From: Planctomycetota bacterium
GTDB lineage: Bacteria; Planctomycetota; UBA8742; UBA2392
NCBI GenBank assembly: GCA_019186845.1
Contig: JABARW010000004.1
Location: 1-35,434 of the forward strand
Reading direction: 5' to 3'
DNA: 35,434 nt
Below, piece after piece: positions 1 through 7,470 of the stretch (its first letter is position 1; each line of letters begins with the position of its first letter). The notes under the pieces are model-generated. The model was not told the DNA's origin. It saw only the letters and a program-made list of their open reading frames with translations, and made no database searches. The position numbers and the translations under genes are program-made.

Positions 1-705
1 GTGTCGCGGGCCAAAGGTTATGTGCGACTTGCCCATGACCAGCTCAGCCATGAAAGCGCCTTTCAACTGGCCATGCTGCACGCGGGTGCCCGGGGTTTGA
101 CGCGCGGCGGCCTGGTGGTTTCGGCCTGTGGCGACAAGGGCAGCGACGATCTCGACAGCATTCGCATTGAACGTCCCGACCTTATGTTCCTGCGCGTACT
201 GGACAAAGAGGGCCGCGAAATCGTGATGCCCGAAGTGCTGGAGCGCTCTTTGGAAATTGCCGTGGAACTGGCGGAGCAAGGGCGAGAGGGCAGCCCGGTG
301 GGCCTGGTCATGGTGCTGGGCGATTACGAACGCGTCAAACCCTTGACCCAGCAGCTCACGATCAATCCGTTCCGGGGTTATCCGGAGAACGAGCGAAGTC
401 TCCTTGACCCTGCGCTGGAGGAAACGGTAAAGGAGTTCGCCGCCATTGACGGAGCCTTCATCGTGGCGGGCAATGGCGTCATTCAGAGCGCAGGGACCTA
501 TCTGTCGCCCCCGGCCGAGGTGCGCGTCGAACTCGTTTCCGGCCTGGGCACTCGACACCGTGTCGCGGCCGCTCTGAGCAAAGCGACGGAGGCCATCGTG
601 ATTGTGCTTTCACAGAGTACCGGCCGCGTCACGGTTTACCGGCAGGGCCGCGAGGTCATGGCCGTGACGCCACCCCGCGCGCGCATCGAGTACGGCGGGG
701 CTTGA
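1..705 (+). CDS. Diadenylate cyclase (DisA_N/DAC domain), c-di-AMP synthase, possibly 5'-partial
   Basis: Predicted to condense two ATP into cyclic di-AMP in the cytoplasm. The C-terminal half is a DAC domain: the nucleotide-binding DGA motif is at about residues 150-152 (AIDGAFIVAGNG) and the RHR motif at 185-187 (GTRHRVAAALS), the two hallmark motifs of active DisA/CdaA-type enzymes. The preceding block with NPFRGYPENE is also typical. Residues 1-100 form an alpha/beta-looking region, resembling DacZ-type cyclases rather than the three-TM CdaA or the HhH-tailed DisA; the protein ends about 50 residues after RHR, so there is no DNA-binding tail. The frame opens with GTG at base 1, so the true start may lie upstream of the window. 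It converges on the TerC gene, with 14 bp between stop codons. The enzyme class is secure; the N-terminus and partner proteins are not visible. Confidence 0.88.
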   Translation: MSRAKGYVRLAHDQLSHESAFQLAMLHAGARGLTRGGLVVSACGDKGSDDLDSIRIERPDLMFLRVLDKEGREIVMPEVLERSLEIAVELAEQGREGSPVGLVMVLGDYERVKPLTQQLTINPFRGYPENERSLLDPALEETVKEFAAIDGAFIVAGNGVIQSAGTYLSPPAEVRVELVSGLGTRHRVAAALSKATEAIVIVLSQSTGRVTVYRQGREVMAVTPPRARIEYGGA

Positions 706-719
706 GGCGAGTGCGCCGT

Positions 720-1778
720 TCACTCGGGCTTGGAGGCGCCCTGTGATTCATTCTCGAAGGTAGGCGGTACGGGTGGAAGTTCGCCCGGCGCCGGCAGGGG
801 CTCGACCTTCTTGGGAAAGAGCAAAGAAGCAGCAATGGACACGCCCAGCACGCCGAAGATGACCCCAAGCGAAACGCGAATGTCGATGTGAAAGGGGTTG
901 GTATCCGTGTAAGTCTCGGGCCAGAGCCACGCCGCGACGGGCGGCAGGATCATCTTCACACCGATGAAGCTCAGTACAACGCCCAGACCGTACTTGAGAT
1001 ACTGGAACAGGCCCATGATTCCCGCCAGGGCGAAGTAAAGCGCACGCAGGCCCAAGATCGCAAACACGTTGCTGGTGAAGACGATGAAGGGGTCCTGAGA
1101 CACGACAAGAACGGCCGGGATGGAGTCCACGGCGAAAATCACGTCTGTCAGCTCAATCAAGATCAGCACGATGAAGAGCTGCGTGACGTGGAACTTGCCG
1201 TTGACGCGCTTGAAGAACTTGCCTTCGTGGTCGCCCTCGTATACGGGCAGCATCTTGCGGATCATCCGAAAGACGATGTTCTTGTGAGGTTCCGGCTCCT
1301 TCTCGCCCTGGAGCAGAAGCTTGATGCCGGTGAACACCAGAAATGCGCCAAAGATGTAAAGCAGCCACTTGAACTGGTTGACCAGCGCCGTGCCCGCAAG
1401 GATGAAACCGGCGCGCATGATCAGCGCGCCCAGCACGCCCCAGAACAGCATTTTGTGCTGATATTTCGCGGGCACCTTGAACATGGCGAAAATCAGCACG
1501 AAGATGAACAGATTGTCGACGGAGAGCGCCTTCTCCAGCACCCAGCCCGCCAGATACTCCATCGTCTTGGTCGGGCCCAGGTCAGGTGTGATGTAGATCA
1601 GGCCGGCGAACGCCAACGCCAGAGCGATCCAGACCGCGCTCCACAGCAGGGCCTCGCGGATCTTGACTTCGTGGGCCTTGCGGTTGAACACCAGCAGGTC
1701 CACAGCCAGCATCGCCAGCACAAAGGTCAAGAACCCGATCCACCACAACGGGCCTTCAGTTTGGAGAACAGCCAGCAT
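720..1778 (-). CDS. TerC/Alx-family integral membrane metal (Mn2+) exporter
   Basis: A 352-residue polytopic inner-membrane protein with about nine hydrophobic segments. It carries the acidic in-membrane motifs of the TerC/Alx family: EKALSVDNLFIFVLIF near residue 83 and IELTDVIFAVDSIPAVL near 210, followed by TSNVFAILGLRALYF. Characterised members export manganese or protect against tellurite and alkaline stress; the substrate here is inferred from the family. The tail is a proline- and glutamate-rich cytoplasmic stretch. It lies 76 bp downstream of trxB on the same strand and could be co-transcribed with it. No Shine-Dalgarno is obvious before the ATG at 1778, but the family alignment begins soon after it. 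Confidence 0.88.
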   Translation of the reverse strand: MLAVLQTEGPLWWIGFLTFVLAMLAVDLLVFNRKAHEVKIREALLWSAVWIALALAFAGLIYITPDLGPTKTMEYLAGWVLEKALSVDNLFIFVLIFAMFKVPAKYQHKMLFWGVLGALIMRAGFILAGTALVNQFKWLLYIFGAFLVFTGIKLLLQGEKEPEPHKNIVFRMIRKMLPVYEGDHEGKFFKRVNGKFHVTQLFIVLILIELTDVIFAVDSIPAVLVVSQDPFIVFTSNVFAILGLRALYFALAGIMGLFQYLKYGLGVVLSFIGVKMILPPVAAWLWPETYTDTNPFHIDIRVSLGVIFGVLGVSIAASLLFPKKVEPLPAPGELPPVPPTFENESQGASKPE

Positions 1779-1854
1779 GGGAGGCGCACGTTAGGAAAAG
1801 CCGGCCATGGCGCCAGCGCGAACCGAATTCACTGTCGCCCGATTCAGGCAGCAG

Positions 1855-2823
1855 CTAGCCCTGTTCGCCCAGCCAGCGCTCGCAGTCAATCGCCGCCATG
1901 CAGCCCGAGCCTGCCGCCGTAATCGCCTGTCGATAGGTGTGGTCCTGGACGTCACCGCAGGCGAACACCCCATGCACGTTCGTGTAGGTGGAGGGATGAT
2001 CCTTTGGCCCGCCCGCCGCCGCGCCCGTGATGATGTAGCCGTTGTCGTCCATCTTGAGCTGGCCTTTGAACAAGTCGGTGTTGGGGATGTGGCCAATGGC
2101 CACGAATACGCCGTCAGCCTCAATGTCGTTCGATTGCCCGGTCTTGGTATTCCTGGCCTTGATGCCGCGCACCGTGCCGTTGGCGCGAAGCAGGTACTCC
2201 ACTGGCTGTTCGTTGAGGCGCATCTTGATCTTGGGGTTTTTCTTCACGCGTTCGAGCATGGTTTTGCTGGCGCGGAACTCCTCGCGACGGTGCACCAGCG
2301 TAACGTCCGCAAAGTGCGTCAGGTAATGCGCTTCTTCCATGGCGCTGTCGCCGCCGCCGAGCACGAGCACGTGCTTCTTCTTGTAGAAGGCGCCGTCGCA
2401 GGTGGCGCAGGTGTGCAGGCCACGGGAAATCAGCTTCTCTTCACCGGGAATGCCGAAGAGGCGTGAGCGTGCTCCCGTGGAGATGATTACGGAATCCGCA
2501 ATGTATTCGGCGTCGGCGGTGACCACCTTGAACGGCCGCTTGCTTAAGTCCACGGCGTCCACGTCGGTGTCAATGTAGGTCGCGCCCATTTCCTCGCCCT
2601 GCTTGCGCATGGCGCCCATGAGTTTCTTGCCGTCAATGCCGCCCTCGGGAAAGCCGGGGAAGTTCTCGATTTCGCTGGTCAGCATGAGCTGCCCGCCCGG
2701 CGGCCCGCCGCGCGTGAACCCCGCCAGCACCAGAGGCTTGAGGCCGGCGCGGCCGGTGTAGATGGCGGCGGTGTTGCCCGCGGGTCCGGAGCCGATGATG
2801 ATAACGCGATGATGTTCGGGCAT
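1855..2823 (-). CDS. trxB: Thioredoxin reductase (NADPH)
   Basis: A 322-residue flavoprotein that passes electrons from NADPH through FAD and a redox-active disulfide to thioredoxin. Visible motifs are the N-terminal FAD-binding Rossmann GSGPAGNTAAIYTGRA (residues 11-26), the active-site CATC (about 138-141) followed by DGAFYKKK, the NADPH-binding GGGDSAMEEA, and the C-terminal FAD motif GVFACGDVQDHTYRQAITAAGSG. Length is normal for the low-molecular-weight bacterial type. An AGGA-like ribosome site precedes the ATG at 2823. It is divergent from a DUF6677-like gene and upstream of the TerC gene on the same strand. A cytoplasmic role in disulfide reduction is well supported. Confidence 0.96.
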   Translation of the reverse strand: MPEHHRVIIIGSGPAGNTAAIYTGRAGLKPLVLAGFTRGGPPGGQLMLTSEIENFPGFPEGGIDGKKLMGAMRKQGEEMGATYIDTDVDAVDLSKRPFKVVTADAEYIADSVIISTGARSRLFGIPGEEKLISRGLHTCATCDGAFYKKKHVLVLGGGDSAMEEAHYLTHFADVTLVHRREEFRASKTMLERVKKNPKIKMRLNEQPVEYLLRANGTVRGIKARNTKTGQSNDIEADGVFVAIGHIPNTDLFKGQLKMDDNGYIITGAAAGGPKDHPSTYTNVHGVFACGDVQDHTYRQAITAAGSGCMAAIDCERWLGEQG

Positions 2824-2849
2824 GGTTCAGGTCCTGGGTTGGGGCGCGA

Positions 2850-2878
2850 ATAATCGATAAGCCGGGCCGAATAATCAA
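2850..2878 (-). promoter_or_regulatory. Likely trxB promoter
   Basis: Read on the minus strand: TTGATT (2878-2873), a 17-bp spacer, then GATTAT (2855-2850). Each hexamer matches the sigma70 consensus at 4 of 6 positions. The trxB ATG is 26 nt further on. The direct repeat CGAATAATC (2847-2855 and 2868-2876, 21 bp apart) overlaps both hexamers. Confidence 0.5.
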
Positions 2879-2910
2879 CCCTGCAAATGCACGGCTGGGC
2901 GATTACAGGA

Positions 2911-2946
2911 TTGATAACTGCGCGCCGAACATTGATTATTCCCGTT
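2911..2946 (+). promoter_or_regulatory. Promoter giving an apparently leaderless GTG start
   Basis: TTGATA (2911-2916, 5 of 6 to consensus), 17-bp spacer, GATTAT (2934-2939), then only seven bases before an in-frame GTG at 2947. Transcription would start at or next to the start codon. The hexamer pair closely resembles that of the divergent trxB promoter. Confidence 0.5.
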
Positions 2947-3393
2947 GTGGCGCAACGCAAGACCAACATCTGGTTTGCCCTGTTCCTGGGCTGGATGCTT
3001 CCCGGCCTGGGGCACTTCTACGTGCGGCGCCACGTTCACGGCACGTTCTACATGCTGAGCATCTGCGGGCTCTACGCTGCGGGAGTGGCCCTTTCGCGCG
3101 GCACCGCCGTGAATTGGGACGCACACGGTACGTACTTTCTGCTGCAGATGCTGGCCAGTCCCATCACCCTTTCCTTCGAAGTCCTGCGTGACCGTGGCGA
3201 CATGGGCCTGGGGGACTCCCTGAAAGTTCTGGATCACCAGAGCGGCGTGGTTTATGCGGCCACGGCGGGCGTGCTTAACCTGATTACCCTGTGCGAGCTT
3301 CACCGCCGACACGAATCGCCGGACGCACCGGGCCCTGGGGACACGCTGAGGGCCGAACTGGTGCTGCGAAGCAAGGGAGCGCCAAAGGCATGA
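2947..3393 (+). CDS. Small polytopic membrane protein, DUF6677-like
   Basis: Encodes 148 residues from GTG 2947. Near the N-terminus is the motif GWMLPGLGHFYVRR, seen in TM2-like and DUF6677 proteins: a hydrophobic turn ending in a glycine-rich loop and a basic cluster. Hydrophobic segments follow at about residues 34-50 and 60-80, then a short hydrophobic helix and a charged tail. No catalytic residues are recognisable and the function is unknown. An upstream ATG at 2887 would add 20 residues, but those codons overlap the promoter hexamers, and conserved-looking sequence begins after the GTG, so the shorter start is preferred. The stop overlaps the next start by 4 bp (ATGA), indicating translational coupling. 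Confidence 0.65.
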   Translation: MAQRKTNIWFALFLGWMLPGLGHFYVRRHVHGTFYMLSICGLYAAGVALSRGTAVNWDAHGTYFLLQMLASPITLSFEVLRDRGDMGLGDSLKVLDHQSGVVYAATAGVLNLITLCELHRRHESPDAPGPGDTLRAELVLRSKGAPKA

Positions 3394-3575
3394 GTATTTT
3401 CCTTCAGCTTTTGCCGGCCGCCCTTATTGGCGGCGTGGTGATGGGCGTGAGCCAGTCGCGCGACTTTGCGCGCGGCCTCTTGCGCGGCGCCGTGAATAGC
3501 CTGCTTCTGGTGGGGGGGCTGGTGCTGCTGGCGCTGCTCGCGGCGCTGGCCGAAAATCCGCAGATGCTCAGTTAG
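3390..3575 (+). CDS. Hypothetical 61-residue membrane protein
   Basis: Begins MSIFLQLLPAALIGGVVMG and has two hydrophobic stretches (about residues 3-19 and 33-53) separated by a short basic loop (SRDFARGLLRG). The ATG overlaps the previous stop as ATGA, so it is almost certainly co-translated with the DUF6677-like protein. I recognise no family. Its position suggests a small partner or stabiliser of that membrane protein, which is inference only. Confidence 0.6.
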   Translation: MSIFLQLLPAALIGGVVMGVSQSRDFARGLLRGAVNSLLLVGGLVLLALLAALAENPQMLS

Positions 3576-3597
3576 TGCCCCTTCGGGTGTCGTGCGG

Positions 3598-3609
3598 TAT
3601 ACTGCGCCC
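3598..3609 (+). promoter_or_regulatory. -10 element placed for a leaderless transcript
   Basis: TATACT (3598-3603) is followed by six bases (GCGCCC) and the ATG at 3610. The same layout, TATACT then CGCGCCC then ATG, stands in front of the squalene-hopene cyclase gene. The -35 region is weak. Confidence 0.45.
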
Positions 3610-4791
3610 ATGCGAGACGCGGTCATCCGCGAGTACGAGCCCAATGAAATCGTGTGCCGGCAGGCCGGTCGCGCCGACCGCATCCTGCTTTTGCGCAAGG
3701 GTGCCGTACGTTCCGTAGTCATTCCGGAAAAGGAGGCCGAGGGCGCCGATGACGCCAGACTGCGGCGCGGCCGCGACGTGAACCTACACCTGGAGAAGAG
3801 TCTGATTCTCGCGGCGGACGGCGCGCTGATGGGCAAATACACGGAGAGCATCATAGCCGTGGAACCTGCCACCTTGGTGGAGGTTCCGGTGGATGCCCGG
3901 GCAATCATCAGCATGATCGCCGAGGACGGAGAGTTTGGCCTGTCTCTGGCGCGTTCCCTTGCGCGCAAACTTGTGGGTGCCAACCGCGGATTGGGGGGCA
4001 TTCAGCGTGAGGCCGGGCGCTATTCACGCGAGCTGCAGGGCCTGACCACGGATTTCTACAACCTGGTCCACCGCATTCAGGAAGATGCCGAAGGCGAAGA
4101 CGACGTGCTGCGCGCGCTCAGCGTTGCCAAGCGCTCCTGGTCCTACCACATGGGCGAAAGCGGGGGTGCTGAAGTCACCAAGCAGACCACCAATCTGATG
4201 ACTCGCGTGACGGACAGCGGTGCCCTGGCCGGGAGCCAGCAACGCCTGAAGAAGGGGAACCTTCTCTGTCGGCGCGGCGATCCGGGCAAGAGCGTATACA
4301 TTCTGATCAGCGGTCGCCTCAGCGTGCGTATCGGCAACGAACTCTACGGTATTGTCCGGCCCGGCGAAACGGTCGGCGAGATAAGCGTGCTGCTGGGCGA
4401 CGAAGAGCCCAGGCGCATTGCGGACATACAGGCTGAAGAGCCCAGCGTCGTCGGTGTGGTTCCCGGAGACGCCTTTCCGCTGCTTTGCAAAGCGCAACCC
4501 AAACTCCTGATCAACATCTGCAAGCTGCTGGCCCTGCGCTCGGCCAACACGCAACAGTTGGCCGCTGAAAGCGAGGGGGCGCTCAAGTCGGTTCTCGCAA
4601 AGTTCGGGGGCGAGAAGTGCAGCTTCATGGAAGACTGCGAGGCCTTGAAGGACCAACTCGACCTCCTCATGGAGGAGTTTGACTTTCCGCTGCAGCTCGA
4701 ACACGAAACACTTACGCGACTGGCTGAACGCTGGTCGCTCAAGGTCGAGGAGTTGCGCCGCAGGGTGGCCCCCGCCATGGCGCGAGCCTGA
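3610..4791 (+). CDS. Protein with two cyclic-nucleotide-binding-like (CRP/cNMP) domains
   Basis: A 393-residue soluble protein. Residues 8-105 look like a degenerate cNMP beta-barrel (YEPNEIVCRQAGRADRILLL). Residues 211-305 form a better one, with LKKGNLLCRRGDPGKSVYIL, the phosphate-binding-cassette region GETVGEISVLLGDEEPRR and the turn before the C-helix. The link (about 110-200) and the C-terminal 85 residues are helical and charged. The last segment has a CSFMEDCEAL cysteine pair but no recognisable HTH, so this does not look like a CRP/FNR transcription factor. It lies directly upstream of the flagellar export operon, on the same strand with 91 bp between. A nucleotide-sensing role in motility is possible but inferred. 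The ATG at 3610 is preferred over 3592 because of the adjacent -10 element. Confidence 0.75.
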   Translation: MRDAVIREYEPNEIVCRQAGRADRILLLRKGAVRSVVIPEKEAEGADDARLRRGRDVNLHLEKSLILAADGALMGKYTESIIAVEPATLVEVPVDARAIISMIAEDGEFGLSLARSLARKLVGANRGLGGIQREAGRYSRELQGLTTDFYNLVHRIQEDAEGEDDVLRALSVAKRSWSYHMGESGGAEVTKQTTNLMTRVTDSGALAGSQQRLKKGNLLCRRGDPGKSVYILISGRLSVRIGNELYGIVRPGETVGEISVLLGDEEPRRIADIQAEEPSVVGVVPGDAFPLLCKAQPKLLINICKLLALRSANTQQLAAESEGALKSVLAKFGGEKCSFMEDCEALKDQLDLLMEEFDFPLQLEHETLTRLAERWSLKVEELRRRVAPAMARA

Positions 4792-4815
4792 CAAAACGGG
4801 CTGTTTGATTGTTTT

Positions 4816-4863
4816 TATACTTTGCGCTTGTGCAAAAACATAAAAAGACTAAAGTTCCGATAG
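4816..4863 (+). promoter_or_regulatory. AT-rich promoter region of the flagellar export operon
   Basis: The 91-bp gap before fliO is much more AT-rich than its flanks. It contains TATACT at 4816-4821 without a convincing -35. It also contains CCGATAG at 4857-4863, which resembles the -10 core of flagellar sigma28 promoters (GCCGATAA); no TAAA -35 sits at the expected distance. Either could drive fliO; I cannot decide from sequence. Confidence 0.35.
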
Positions 4864-4882
4864 AACATCATCGGAGCTTCCT

Positions 4883-5461
4883 GTGTCCATCCGTTCATGC
4901 CTCCTCCTGCTTATCCTTTGTGCTTCGCCGCTTGTAGCTCAGGGGTTTCCTGACAATCGACCCCTGCCTGTCGAGGCCACCAAGTCCCAGGTTGCCGCGC
5001 CCTCCACGCCCGAAGCCGGAACGCTTGACGTCGCGGGCAAGCTGCTGGGAGGTGTGGCCATCCTTGGCTTGTTGTTTGGCGCTTTCGTCTATTTTGCGCG
5101 GCGCAACCCGGCCATGCGCAAGATGTTGGGGACGTCTGACATGGTTCGCGTGCTTTCGCGCGCCCATCTCGGCGGAAAGCATGCACTGCTCGTGGTCAAG
5201 GTGGGAGACAGGGTGTTGGTGCTCGGGTCTGGGGCGGAGGGCCTGCGCACGCTCTCCGAGATCTCCGATGCTACGGAGGTCAGCCGCCTGACCGCCGAGA
5301 GCCAGCCGGCGAACCGACAATCCTTCAAGGAAGCCCTCAAGCAGAGCCTAACTCAGCCCGAGGACGACTCGTCCCAGCCGGTCACCCGGAGTCAGAACGC
5401 TCGTCTGGCCCAGATAAGGCTCGAACTTGACCGCATCACCCGGCCTCAGGAGGTCGCATGA
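4883..5461 (+). CDS. fliO: Flagellar export apparatus assembly protein FliO
   Basis: A 192-residue protein with an N-terminal signal-like segment (MSIRSCLLLLILCASPLVAQ), a periplasmic stretch, one TM helix at about 53-71 (GKLLGGVAILGLLFGAFVYF) and a cytoplasmic domain. The cytoplasmic domain holds the FliO-like pattern of a beta-rich module (VRVLSRAHLGGKHALLVVKVGDRVLVLG). FliO is a scaffold for FliP oligomer formation. The family is poorly conserved, but the position immediately before fliP settles the call. The start is GTG 4883, with GGAG seven bases upstream; the nearby ATG at 4897 is out of frame. The stop overlaps fliP by 4 bp (ATGA). Confidence 0.85.
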   Translation: MSIRSCLLLLILCASPLVAQGFPDNRPLPVEATKSQVAAPSTPEAGTLDVAGKLLGGVAILGLLFGAFVYFARRNPAMRKMLGTSDMVRVLSRAHLGGKHALLVVKVGDRVLVLGSGAEGLRTLSEISDATEVSRLTAESQPANRQSFKEALKQSLTQPEDDSSQPVTRSQNARLAQIRLELDRITRPQEVA

Positions 5462-6318
5462 AGCCGCGGAGATTCACGCGCATGTTCCTCGAACCAAGCG
5501 CGCGGCAGTTACGCGATTACTCGGCAAAGGTGCTGGGGCGGTTTCTCCCGTTCTGGCTGTTCGTGGCGGCCGCGGCGCTGCTGATCTTCTTTGCCGGGGC
5601 GGCACAGGCGCAGGAGCCGGTAGTTGTGAAGCCGACATTCATCGAGCGTGCAGAGAGCTTTGAGGACACCACGGCGGCCCTGGAACTCATGGTGCTGCTG
5701 ACGGTCCTCACGCTGGCTCCCTCGATTCTGATTCTGACCACGGCGTTCACGCGCATTGTCATCGTCATGAGCTTTGTGCGACGTGCCCTGGGCACACAAG
5801 AGTTGCCGCCCAACCAGCTGCTCATCGGCCTTTCGCTGATGTTGACCTTCATGGTCATGCGACCGACATTCATGGACATCAAGGACAAGGCCTTTCTGCC
5901 TTACCAAAACGGCGAGATCACCCAGCAGGAGTTCCTGCATCGGGCTGAGCAATCGATGCGCAATTTCATGTTCACCCACGTCAGTCCGAGGGATCTCAAG
6001 CAGTTCAAGGAACTCAGCGAAGACCCTTCCCATCCACAGACTTGGGAGACCTATGGCGACGTGGACACCCTAGTCCTGGTGCCGGCCTTCGTGACTAGCG
6101 AGCTCAAGCGCGGCTTCTATATGGGATTCATCCTTTACCTGCCGTTTCTGATCATCGATCTCGCCGTGAGCACGGTGCTGATTGCCATGGGCATGCTGGT
6201 CCTGCCACCGGTGCTGATCAGCCTGCCCTTCAAGCTGCTGCTGTTCGTCATGGTGGATGGCTGGAACCTGGTAATTCTGGGCCTGGCCCGGAGTTTCCAG
6301 GTGGCGCCCAGTTTGTGA
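5458..6318 (+). CDS. fliP: Flagellar type III export channel protein FliP
   Basis: A 286-residue export-gate component; FliP pentamers with FliQ and FliR form the channel through which rod, hook and filament proteins pass. A signal-anchor region (about residues 28-45, ending AGAAQAQ) is followed by the diagnostic core LTLAPSILILTTAFTRIVIV, FVRRALGTQELPPNQLLIGL and, near the C-terminus, FILYLPFLIIDLAVSTVL and MGMLVLPPVLISLPFKLLLF. It is about 40 residues longer than the enterobacterial protein, mostly at the N-terminus before the signal region. A strong AGGAGG ribosome site lies six bases before the ATG. It is translationally coupled to fliO. Confidence 0.96.
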   Translation: MKPRRFTRMFLEPSARQLRDYSAKVLGRFLPFWLFVAAAALLIFFAGAAQAQEPVVVKPTFIERAESFEDTTAALELMVLLTVLTLAPSILILTTAFTRIVIVMSFVRRALGTQELPPNQLLIGLSLMLTFMVMRPTFMDIKDKAFLPYQNGEITQQEFLHRAEQSMRNFMFTHVSPRDLKQFKELSEDPSHPQTWETYGDVDTLVLVPAFVTSELKRGFYMGFILYLPFLIIDLAVSTVLIAMGMLVLPPVLISLPFKLLLFVMVDGWNLVILGLARSFQVAPSL

Positions 6319-6365
6319 GGGTGCTCATCCACAACTGACCGAATTCAACACATTGAGGATGCGCC

Positions 6366-6662
6366 ATGCTGGACCAACTGCAGCAGGCAACAGACGTGAC
6401 CAACGGTGCCCTGGAAATGAGCTTTGAGCTGGCCGCTCCCATGCTCGTGGCCGCGCTGGTGGTGGGGCTGGTGATCTCGATTTTCCAGACTGCGACATCG
6501 ATCCAGGACCAGACCCTGAGCTTTGTGCCCAAGATTCTGGTGATCGGAGCGCTGCTGCTGCTGCTGTTTCCCTGGATGTCGCGCACGCTCATGGAATACA
6601 CGGAAGTGCTCTGGCGCGACGTCATGCCCACCTTCATGGTGGCACGGCCGGCAGGAGCCTGA
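6366..6662 (+). CDS. fliQ: Flagellar export channel protein FliQ
   Basis: A 98-residue, two-helix membrane protein that wraps the FliP/FliR gate. The first helix contains PMLVAALVVGLVISIFQTAT and the loop SIQDQTLSFVPKI is the family signature. The second helix runs through LLLLLFPWMSRTLMEY. It is about nine residues longer than usual at the C-terminus. A GAGG ribosome site precedes the ATG. It sits 47 bp after fliP and 3 bp before fliR, in the standard gene order. Confidence 0.95.
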   Translation: MLDQLQQATDVTNGALEMSFELAAPMLVAALVVGLVISIFQTATSIQDQTLSFVPKILVIGALLLLLFPWMSRTLMEYTEVLWRDVMPTFMVARPAGA

Positions 6663-6665
6663 CCC

Positions 6666-7469
6666 ATGCGCCTTACGGATCATGGCACCGTTGAATTTGG
6701 CCTTGCGGCTTTGATGACGTTTCTGTTGGTCTTTCTGCGCGTGGGCGGCATGTTTCTTCGGGCACCGCTGTTCGGGAGCACCATGTTTCCCACGCAGGCC
6801 CGCATCTGGCTCTCATTTGCCATAGCCCTGCTGCTCACGCCGCCGCTGTTGGGCAAGCACGGCGTGGCGCTGGCCTCCCAGTCCGCGGCAGGCTACCTGC
6901 TGGCCTGTGCCACGGAACTCTCCCTGGGCCTGGTTCTGGGATTTGCCGCTAACACGCTGCTCTACGGCCTGCTTATGGCCGGTCACCTGATTGATACGGA
7001 CATGGGCTTCACACTGGCCAGCGTGGTGGACCCCGTTAACAACGAAAACATGGCGCTGATGAGCCAGATCCTGTTTCTTGCGGGCCTGGTGGCTTTCTTC
7101 GCCCTGGACGGGCATTACGTCGCGCTTTCAGCCCTGCACTTCAGCTTTGAGCGTGTCCCGCTTGGGCAGGCCGCCATCACCGACGCTATGGGCCAGTGGC
7201 TGCTGCTGGAACTGGCGCCCCAGGTTCTTGTGATTGGTGTGGTCTTTGCCGCGCCCACTCTGACAGCGGTGTTCCTGAGTACCGTGGCCCTGGGTCTGGT
7301 GGCTCGAGTTGTGCCCGAGATGAACGTGTTCGCATTCTCCTTTGCGACGCGGCTTCTTGTCGGGTTCGCCTTCGTAGGCCTGAGCCTGAAGTACCTGGCG
7401 CCGGTGGCGGATCGACTCGTGCAGGGCACGTTTGCCCATCTGCTGGAACTTGTGGCGCGAGGGGCCTGA
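6666..7469 (+). CDS. fliR: Flagellar export channel protein FliR
   Basis: A 267-residue inner-membrane protein that closes the FliPQR channel and contacts FlhB. Features seen are FLRVGGMFLRAPLFGSTMFP near the N-terminus, ELSLGLVLGFAANTLLYGL, GHLIDTDMGFTLASVVDP and the C-terminal VVPEMNVFAFSFATRLLVGF, all typical FliR blocks. There are six or more hydrophobic segments and a normal length. AGGAG lies 10 bases before the ATG. It is followed after one base by flhB, in the order fliQ-fliR-flhB. Confidence 0.95.
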   Translation: MRLTDHGTVEFGLAALMTFLLVFLRVGGMFLRAPLFGSTMFPTQARIWLSFAIALLLTPPLLGKHGVALASQSAAGYLLACATELSLGLVLGFAANTLLYGLLMAGHLIDTDMGFTLASVVDPVNNENMALMSQILFLAGLVAFFALDGHYVALSALHFSFERVPLGQAAITDAMGQWLLLELAPQVLVIGVVFAAPTLTAVFLSTVALGLVARVVPEMNVFAFSFATRLLVGFAFVGLSLKYLAPVADRLVQGTFAHLLELVARGA

Positions 7470-7470
7470 C

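Noticed and set aside
708..726. CGAGTG/CACTCG hairpin between the DAC and TerC genes as a terminator
   Set aside because: Only a 6-bp stem without a T-run, and it overlaps the TerC stop; too weak to call.
1779..1854. Possible yybP-ykoY manganese riboswitch before the TerC gene
   Set aside because: Only 76 bp separate trxB and the TerC gene, and I could not find the conserved riboswitch core.
888..1922. 344-codon plus-strand open frame opposite the TerC gene
   Set aside because: Charged, histidine-rich shadow of a membrane protein gene with clear TerC motifs on the other strand.
3291..3389. N-terminal extension of the 61-residue membrane protein back to 3291
   Set aside because: The extension overlaps the end of the previous gene. 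The ATGA junction at 3390 is the natural start.
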